From positions 1-12,165 of the forward strand of contig JAJYBT010000015.1 in assembly GCA_021778875.1 (NCBI GenBank): 12,165 nucleotides of DNA, written 5' to 3'. Under the pieces are notes generated by a model. It did not search any database and was not told where the DNA came from. It worked only from the letters and a program-made list of their open reading frames with translations. This document shows, one piece after another, positions 7,502 to 12,165 of the stretch. The DNA comes from Acidobacteriota bacterium (GTDB lineage Bacteria > Acidobacteriota > Terriglobia > Terriglobales > Acidobacteriaceae). The position numbers and the translations under genes are program-made. Every line of letters begins with the position of its first letter. The stretch's first letter is position 1.

Positions 7502-8545
7502 TCATGGCGTCATGGCCCTGGGCGCCGTGTAACCCTCGCGGGTATACACCTCGATTTTGCGCCGCTTTCCTTCTTCATTGGTCACTTTCAATGGCTTGCC
7601 ATCGGGCCCCACAATTTCGACCTTGAGCCGGTGAAAGCGGCCGTCTCTGGTTGCGAGCGGGGGGCGGAAGGTCAGCGTGTATTCGCTGCGCAGGTAGGCG
7701 GCCACACTGCGAAAGATGTCGGGCAATTCGGCATCAAAGCGGGGGAAATAGGCAATGCCTCCGGTTCGCTGAGAGAACGCAGTGAGCGCCGATTTCGCCT
7801 GCAAGTATGAAATGTTGGCGTTGCCGTAGCGCACTTGCTCCTGCTCAGCCAAGTTGACGCTGAAGATTGTCACATCGCTTTGGCGCAGGCGCTTAAGAAC
7901 ATCGTCGAGAGTGGCCGCGCTGAAGCTGTTGGAGCCGGTTGTCATGAGCAGAATGGACGTTCTACCCTTGACATTGTCGAGTTTGTCGAGCGTGTCGATG
8001 AGGGCATCAAAGAGGTTGGATTCAGAGAATCCAGGAAAGCCAAGCGAAGAAAGCTCGTCCCGGACCTTGTAGCGCTCGTGCGTAAAGTCGACGCGAACCT
8101 TGGACTGAATGTCGTATGTGACGAGCGCGACCCAGTCCCTGGGTTCAAGATGGTCCAGGAAGCGGGAGGACCACGCGGCGGCCCTGTAGGCAAAGTAGTC
8201 GTAGGATGCAGAGCTGTACTCCATCAGCATGACGATGGTGATGGGCGCTGTGGTCGGGGAGAAGTCGATGATCTCCTGCGGCGCGCCGTTGTCCAGGACG
8301 CGGAAGTTTCCCTTCTTGAGCCCGCTCAGTACGGTGCCGTCCTCATCGGTGACCATCACGTTGACGTTCACCAGCGTGGCATCCACGGTGAACTTGTATG
8401 GCGTGTCTTCGGGTGTCTGCGCGCTTGATTCGGGCGGGGCTTGAGATTCCTGAGTGGCTGGTGCGGGACTGGGCGCTGCCTGCGATGGTGGAGGAGGGGT
8501 GCCGAGGGTGACTGCCGCGATCGTCAACAACAGAGGGGAAAACAT
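7502..8545 (-). CDS. Secreted VWFA-related domain protein with degraded metal site
   Basis: A protein of 347 residues that resembles the acidobacterial 'VWFA-related' family (TIGR03436 type), whose function is unknown. Residues 1-15 form a signal peptide, followed by a Pro/Ala/Ser/Gln-rich linker to about 48. The conserved opening strand (FTVDATLVNVNVMVTDEDG, 52-70) and the LKKGNFRVLDNGAPQEI segment (76-92) are typical. The von Willebrand A-like fold then runs from about 101 to 290. The metal-ion-dependent adhesion site is eroded: the DxSxS motif reads EYSSA (109-113), and the later Thr-Asp-Gly turn reads TTGSN (202-206). It may therefore bind partners without metal, or not act as an adhesin. 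A C-terminal beta segment (LRSEYTLTFRPP and RFHRLKVEI) is also typical of the family. A strong ribosome site, GGGAGG, lies five bases upstream. It is first in a likely two-gene unit with the M48 peptidase, which hints at a shared envelope role. Confidence 0.88.
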   Translation of the reverse strand: MFSPLLLTIAAVTLGTPPPPSQAAPSPAPATQESQAPPESSAQTPEDTPYKFTVDATLVNVNVMVTDEDGTVLSGLKKGNFRVLDNGAPQEIIDFSPTTAPITIVMLMEYSSASYDYFAYRAAAWSSRFLDHLEPRDWVALVTYDIQSKVRVDFTHERYKVRDELSSLGFPGFSESNLFDALIDTLDKLDNVKGRTSILLMTTGSNSFSAATLDDVLKRLRQSDVTIFSVNLAEQEQVRYGNANISYLQAKSALTAFSQRTGGIAYFPRFDAELPDIFRSVAAYLRSEYTLTFRPPLATRDGRFHRLKVEIVGPDGKPLKVTNEEGKRRKIEVYTREGYTAPRAMTP

Positions 8546-8865
8546 CAGTTCCTCCCTGCGCAGCCTTCTGAGCCGACGTGCGATGCCGGCCGGGGCCTGA
8601 AAAACAACGCCAAAACTGTTCCATGAGACGGCAATTCCGGGAAAAGGTAATCGCGACCGGCTGAGGCGTGCCGGGGCTCAGGCGCTCGCGTTGATCAGGC
8701 TTTCCGCGGTGCGGCGGTCGGCAGCACTGCCAGGAGATGGCATTGCACCTCGGCTCGCCCGCAGTTGCAGGGGCATGTTCTTCCTACTGCATTGGATTCA
8801 TCCGCTGCCCCAACTCTCCTTTGCTTCATTGCATCTTGTTCGTGCGTGCTGGTTTGTTGCGGGTT
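8546..8865. other. 320-bp gap without a convincing gene
   Basis: This stretch lies between the stop of the DUF1593-type gene and the start of the VWFA-related gene, both on the minus strand. It should hold the VWFA/M48 promoter and the end of the upstream transcript. I see no clear -35/-10 pair and no strong terminator; the only stem-like match is a weak CTGAG/CTCAG pair near 8661-8680. Open frames crossing it have no recognisable composition or ribosome site. A small RNA or a degraded gene cannot be excluded. Confidence 0.5.
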
Positions 8866-10416
8866 TCAGTTGCGCGGGCCGCGCTGCGGCTGCTGCAATC
8901 CGTGGATGTGGAGGATAATCCTGCGGTAGGAGGTCAAGCGCGGCGAGCCATCGTCCGTGACGGCCAGGATGATGTGCGCCACGCCGCCTCCGCGGCAGGG
9001 CCTCATGGTGTTAATCCACATGGCGCGGCAGGGCGATTTCACTGTCGCCGTAGCCTGCTGGCTGTCTCCGCCGGAAACGGTCACATCCGCGGCGCGCATG
9101 CCGGTGACGCCTGCCTCTGGATAGACAAACCACTTGTAATGGAGCGTCTGCCCGTCGGGGTCGCGGGTTCCTGCCGCGCTCAGAGTGACGGTCTGGCTGG
9201 GGCCTGCGTCCAGGTCGACGGGCGCGGTTCCCGCCTGCCCGTTTACAACGACGACAGGGTTGTGATTGGCGTGGGCAAAATCCTTCACCGTCCAGTCCAT
9301 GCGCGCGGCAAAGTCGTTCTGGTAGGCCTCGCGCCAGCGCCAGATGGTGGCCTGGTCCGAGGTGCGCTCCTGACCATCGATGCCGGTCACCGTGTCCTGC
9401 GAGGTGATGCGCGAGAACATGTCGCCGCCCTGGGTCCAGATGGGGTGCGTTTCGCCGTAGGGCTGGCGATAGACATAACGGCCGCCCCAGCCACCCCAAT
9501 CGGGCCGGCGATAGGCATTCAGGCCGTTATCAATCAGGCCGAGAAACGAGGGCGTGTCGCCTTCCATGATGAACATGAAGCGCGGATACATCTTGCCGAG
9601 CGGGCCTTTGGCGCGGATGTTCCTGTCCAGCCACTCATTCGTCACCAGGCTCGTGTCCGCGCCCCAGCCGTTGCGGTAGTAGATGTCGCCGCTGATGCCC
9701 GTCCATGTGGCGTAGTAGTATCCCCCGCTGTCTGGCGACGAGGGCTTGACGATGTAGAACAGCTCCGGGAACTCGCGGCGAATCCACGGGCCCGCGTCAT
9801 CCTGGTCTGAGATGGAGTCGACGCGCAGACGGGCGACAAGGCTCTGCATCTCCTCCGGCGTGTGCTTTGCCCGCAGGTCGATCAGCGCCTGCGCAAGCGT
9901 GTTGGCGCCGCCCCACAGGCAAATCCACAAGGGCCGCGGGTCGTTGCGCTCGATGGCCGCTGCAAGGGCCTTTGAGCCGGCAGAGCTTTTGCCTGCGCCG
10001 GTTGCATCCAGTCCGTAGGCGGGCTGACCGGAGAACACACGCGCGTCCAGATCGTCAGCTTGAGGCCAGCCCTTGGCGTTCAAGAGCAGGTTGCCGCGCA
10101 CCTGCCCGTAGGCCTGGATGAGCGCGTGCATCGTCTCAGGATGCGTGGCGGCTTTCTGCCATGTGGAGGTGGAGGCGACCAGGGCTTCGAGGTCCAGTTC
10201 GTTGGAGTAGAGCAGCAGGCGCACGAAGGACATCTGGTCGTCGGGCTCGTTGCCGATGTCGCTGAGTATGGCGACGCGCGGATGGCCGGTGAAGGTGTCC
10301 ACGGGCGGCGTAGGGGGTTGGCCCGTCTGCGCGCATGCCAGGGTGCTGCCCAGCATAAATCCGAGTGCTGCCCGGCGGGCATTGCCTGCACGCCAATTTG
10401 GCCAAAGTCGCGTCAT
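8866..10416 (-). CDS. Exported nucleoside-hydrolase-like (DUF1593/Sde182-type) protein
   Basis: A protein of 516 residues. The N-terminus is a signal peptide (RRAALGFMLGSTLACA); cleavage after ACA (29) is likely. The C28 context, TLAC, is a poor lipobox. Residues 46-370 or so form a nucleoside-hydrolase-like domain (DUF1593). Its loop DIGNEPDD (53-60) lines up with the DxDxxxDD calcium loop of true nucleoside hydrolases, keeping three of four aspartates (D53, D59, D60), with G55 in place of the fourth. Other landmarks are LWICLWGGANTLAQAL (163-178), RVDSISDQDDAGPWIR (198-213) and a Trp/Gly-rich DWGGWGGRY (306-314). Residues 385-505 form an Ig-like beta-sandwich, comparable to the C-terminal domain of Saccharophagus Sde182, a cellulose-binding protein. 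A role in polysaccharide binding or glycoside cleavage is an inference. The start at 10416 has GGAGG five bases upstream; the in-frame start at 10593 adds 59 residues without conserved sequence and is rejected. Confidence 0.88.
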   Translation of the reverse strand: MTRLWPNWRAGNARRAALGFMLGSTLACAQTGQPPTPPVDTFTGHPRVAILSDIGNEPDDQMSFVRLLLYSNELDLEALVASTSTWQKAATHPETMHALIQAYGQVRGNLLLNAKGWPQADDLDARVFSGQPAYGLDATGAGKSSAGSKALAAAIERNDPRPLWICLWGGANTLAQALIDLRAKHTPEEMQSLVARLRVDSISDQDDAGPWIRREFPELFYIVKPSSPDSGGYYYATWTGISGDIYYRNGWGADTSLVTNEWLDRNIRAKGPLGKMYPRFMFIMEGDTPSFLGLIDNGLNAYRRPDWGGWGGRYVYRQPYGETHPIWTQGGDMFSRITSQDTVTGIDGQERTSDQATIWRWREAYQNDFAARMDWTVKDFAHANHNPVVVVNGQAGTAPVDLDAGPSQTVTLSAAGTRDPDGQTLHYKWFVYPEAGVTGMRAADVTVSGGDSQQATATVKSPCRAMWINTMRPCRGGGVAHIILAVTDDGSPRLTSYRRIILHIHGLQQPQRGPRN

Positions 10417-10421
10417 TTTCT

Positions 10422-10426
10422 CCTCC
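10422..10426 (-). promoter_or_regulatory. Ribosome binding site deciding the DUF1593 gene start
   Basis: GGAGG on the minus strand, spaced AGAAA before the ATG at 10416, is one of the strongest Shine-Dalgarno matches in the window. It fixes the start at the signal peptide and not at 10593. Confidence 0.8.
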
Positions 10427-10542
10427 CGGGCGGCGCACGCTTGATGCGGCGTTCTCAAACGCAGGATCCTGCCGGCGCAGCGCGTCCAGCCCAAGTGGCA
10501 ACGGTAGAGTGGCGGCGGCGCGCAGTCAACCTCTGTCCACCG

Positions 10543-10562
10543 ATGCACATATTTATGCACAT
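10543..10562. repeat. Tandem octamer repeat in divergent promoter region
   Basis: Two direct copies of ATGCACAT are separated by ATTT (period 12). This AT-rich patch stands out in GC-rich surroundings, 126 bases before the DUF1593-type start (minus strand) and 135 bases before the monooxygenase start (plus strand). It could be a paired regulator site or part of a promoter; no -35/-10 pair could be assigned with confidence. Confidence 0.5.
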
Positions 10563-10672
10563 CAATGACACCCGCGGCCGTCTGAACATTCAATCGTTTT
10601 CGGGAAGGATTTCAGTCGTTCCCGGACGATGGACGTCTGCGTGAGGGGCGGCTTGTGCATCTGCTGCGCTAC

Positions 10673-10678
10673 CATAAT
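10673..10678 (+). promoter_or_regulatory. Possible -10 box for the monooxygenase gene
   Basis: CATAAT matches the -10 consensus at five of six bases and lies 19 bases before the ATG at 10698. No good -35 box is found at the right spacing: TTGTGC is only 14 bases upstream. This is therefore a weak call. Confidence 0.3.
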
Positions 10679-10697
10679 GACAAGATCGGGGCCGCGC

Positions 10698-10994
10698 ATG
10701 TTTGTCGTCGTATGGCAGTTTGAAATAGCAGAGGAAAAGGTTGCCGCCTTTGAAGCTGCCTATGGGCCGGATGGCGCGTGGGCGCGGCTCTTTCGCACCT
10801 CGCCCGACTATCTTGGCACGGAGCTGCTGCGCGACGCGTATGTGCCCGGCGCTTACCTGACCATCGATCGCTGGGCCAGCGAGGATGCCTTCCGCGCCTT
10901 TCGGAAGGACCACGATGCGGCTTACGAGGCGGTGGACCGCTCGTGCGACGAGCTGACCAGCCGCGAAAACCGCATCGGCGCCTACACGGTGTGA
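10698..10994 (+). CDS. Antibiotic biosynthesis monooxygenase (ABM) fold protein
   Basis: A protein of 98 residues. It has the ferredoxin-like alpha/beta fold signature of small ABM-domain proteins: an opening strand MFVVVWQFEI, a helix EEKVAAFEAAYG, the segment PDGAWARLFRTSPDYLGTELLRD, then GAYLTIDRWASEDAFRAFRKDH and a final helix. Such proteins act as dimers; known members oxidise small aromatic compounds without cofactor or degrade haem, but many only bind ligands. No catalytic residue can be assigned here and the substrate is unknown. It is probably cytosolic, since there is no signal peptide. The ATG at 10698 fits the normal family N-terminus; in-frame ATGs at 10629 and 10677 would add Cys/Arg-rich sequence. 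The ribosome site is weak (CGGGGC five bases upstream). The gene is divergent from the DUF1593-type gene and ends one base from the stop of the second VWFA-related gene. Confidence 0.85.
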   Translation: MFVVVWQFEIAEEKVAAFEAAYGPDGAWARLFRTSPDYLGTELLRDAYVPGAYLTIDRWASEDAFRAFRKDHDAAYEAVDRSCDELTSRENRIGAYTV

Positions 10995-10995
10995 G

Positions 10996-12114
10996 CTATA
11001 GGCCTTTGGGTTTGTTTGCCGGTGGGTGCGTATCAGCGTAGTAGCCGGTTGTGGTGCGGGCGGTGAGGCCGGCCTTGTCGATCTTCACGGCCAATGCGTG
11101 GTAGGCGTCGGGTTGTGTGCCGGGGCCGGCGTCGAATGTGAGTTCATAGTAGGAGTCTGCGTCGCGGACGGCGGCACTGATTTCGTCGGCGATGCCATTG
11201 CCGGTTACAAGCACCAGTCCGCCCGTGTGCGCGGCCAGCACCTGCAGGGAGAGGTCGGGATAATCGGCCTGATCCACCTTCGCGATGCCCTTCAGGTAGT
11301 CCTCGTAAAAGAAGGGATCGACCCTGCCGAGCTCGAAAGGCTCAAGGCTGTAAAGGGTAATGTGAGCCTCGCGCAGGCCGTTGGTGAGGCCCACGACGGA
11401 CTTGAAGATCCACGCGCGCTCATGCATGTCCGCCTGCAGCCCGACCCAGTCGAGCATCGGCCAGCCGGGACTGACGGTGACGATCAGTTTACGGCCCGGC
11501 TGCGTTGCCTCATAGGATGCCAGTTCGCTTAGCTGACTCAGCGACATCTCCAGGCGCTCGGCGGCGCCATAGAAGCCAGTGTCATCGCCAACAATGCGCA
11601 ACTCGGAGTTGATCTTGTCGAAACTGGCCAGCAGCGCATTGCCGTCAACGGAGGAGCCCGATGCGATTTTAAGGCCGGTGTCGGCGAGCACGGCAATCGA
11701 CGTGGGGTGCGCGAGCTGGCCATTATCTTGCTTGAGAAATTCGCCGAGCTGCTCGCGCTCTCTTGCGACGGTATTGAATGTTGAGTTGATGTTGTCGATG
11801 ACGACCACGACATGGACCGGGCTGGCAGACGAGGCCGCCGAGTCCACGGCACGAAAGCCGAGCAACTTGATCGGCTGCTTGTTATCGAGCAGGGTAAAGT
11901 CCTGGGCCTGCATGCCGCGGACATGATGGCCCTGTTTGTCCGTCACCGCAACGTCGATGGTGATGCGGCGGGCTGCTTCAGCGGGGCCGCCGCTGGCCGG
12001 AATGCCTTGGAGCGCCTGCGCCGCCGCTGGGCCGGTGGGTGCAAGGAGCACAAGCCCTGACGCCAGGGCAAAGGCCATGGCAGACAGTTGGCGTGGGTTG
12101 TGAAGTGGCTTCAT
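10996..12114 (-). CDS. Second secreted VWFA-related domain protein
   Basis: A protein of 372 residues of the same broad acidobacterial VWFA-related type as the gene at 7502-8545, but only distantly similar. Residues 1-33 form a signal peptide (hydrophobic SAMAFALASGLVLLAP, cleavage likely after AAA or AQA). The family opening, ITIDVAVTDKQGHHVRGMQAQDFTLLDN, covers 51-78. The A-domain strand HVVVVIDNINSTF (101-113) keeps the first metal aspartate (D107), but the second motif position is I109 (DxSxS reads DNINS), so the metal site is only partly preserved. Later segments GRKLIVTVSPGWP (207-219), LAAHTGGLVLV (293-303) and SYYELTFDAGP (321-331) are typical of the family. Function is unknown; a secreted or envelope binding role is inferred. 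A strong Shine-Dalgarno run, AGGGGGG, lies seven bases before the ATG at 12114. The promoter lies outside or at the edge of the window, and no convincing one is visible in 12129-12165. Confidence 0.88.
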   Translation of the reverse strand: MKPLHNPRQLSAMAFALASGLVLLAPTGPAAAQALQGIPASGGPAEAARRITIDVAVTDKQGHHVRGMQAQDFTLLDNKQPIKLLGFRAVDSAASSASPVHVVVVIDNINSTFNTVAREREQLGEFLKQDNGQLAHPTSIAVLADTGLKIASGSSVDGNALLASFDKINSELRIVGDDTGFYGAAERLEMSLSQLSELASYEATQPGRKLIVTVSPGWPMLDWVGLQADMHERAWIFKSVVGLTNGLREAHITLYSLEPFELGRVDPFFYEDYLKGIAKVDQADYPDLSLQVLAAHTGGLVLVTGNGIADEISAAVRDADSYYELTFDAGPGTQPDAYHALAVKIDKAGLTARTTTGYYADTHPPANKPKGL

Positions 12115-12165
12115 ACGAATTCCCCCCTGTGGTTGAAGGTTGCGTGCAGTGCGGGCCGGGACGAG

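Noticed and set aside
8737..9810. Plus-strand open frame of 357 codons antisense to the DUF1593-type gene
   Set aside because: No recognisable domain, and it overlaps fully conserved coding sequence on the other strand.
10417..10593. N-terminal extension of the DUF1593-type protein to 10593
   Set aside because: It would bury the signal peptide, ignores the strong GGAGG site at 10422-10426 and contains the AT-rich repeat region.
10590..10913. Minus-strand open frame of 107 codons opposite the monooxygenase gene
   Set aside because: The plus strand has a clear small-protein family match in this segment; the antisense frame has none.
1..12165. CRISPR array, tRNA, rRNA, transposase or phage gene
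   Set aside because: No regularly spaced repeats, no cloverleaf-like segments and no recognisable recombinase or phage protein were found by eye on either strand.

Overview
The window is high-GC bacterial DNA that most resembles the Acidobacteriota (class Terriglobia). This is an inference. It rests on two secreted proteins of the 'VWFA-related' type that is expanded in that phylum, and on a dense set of secreted glycoside hydrolases on single-gene or two-gene transcripts. No rRNA, tRNA, CRISPR array, insertion sequence or phage gene was seen.

Layout. (1) 1-416, plus strand: the C-terminal end of a GH3 beta-glycosidase. A strong hairpin at 442-474 separates it from the next gene. (2) 499-3710, minus strand: a two-gene saccharide unit. 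A Tat-exported GH29 alpha-L-fucosidase is transcribed first, then a secreted GH37 trehalase-like enzyme. A near-consensus promoter (3792-3821) and a palindrome (3751-3775) lie in front of the fucosidase, and an 11-bp hairpin (2236-2266) lies between the two genes. (3) 4025-5800, plus strand: a CPA2/Kef-type cation:proton antiporter with a cytosolic RCK nucleotide-binding domain. A 12-bp hairpin (5918-5952) follows it. (4) 5959-8545, minus strand: a secreted VWFA-related protein followed after 67 bp by an exported M48 zinc metallopeptidase, probably one transcript. (5) 8546-8865: a gap with no convincing gene. (6) 8866-10416, minus strand: an exported nucleoside-hydrolase-like (DUF1593/Sde182-type) protein. 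(7) 10698-10994, plus strand: a small antibiotic-biosynthesis-monooxygenase-fold protein. It converges, with a single base between the stop codons, on (8) 10996-12114, minus strand: a second VWFA-related secreted protein.

How the genes fit together. GH3, GH29, GH37 and the Sde182-type protein form a scattered set for extracytoplasmic breakdown of plant, fungal or exopolysaccharide glycans. The VWFA/M48 pair looks like an envelope protein-handling or protein-protein scaffold unit of unknown role. The antiporter and the monooxygenase-fold protein look like housekeeping or stress genes. I do not see a clear new defence or mobile system. The most interesting items are the VWFA-M48 pair with degraded metal sites, the GH37 enzyme that lacks the family's glycine-rich loop, and the fucosidase control region.
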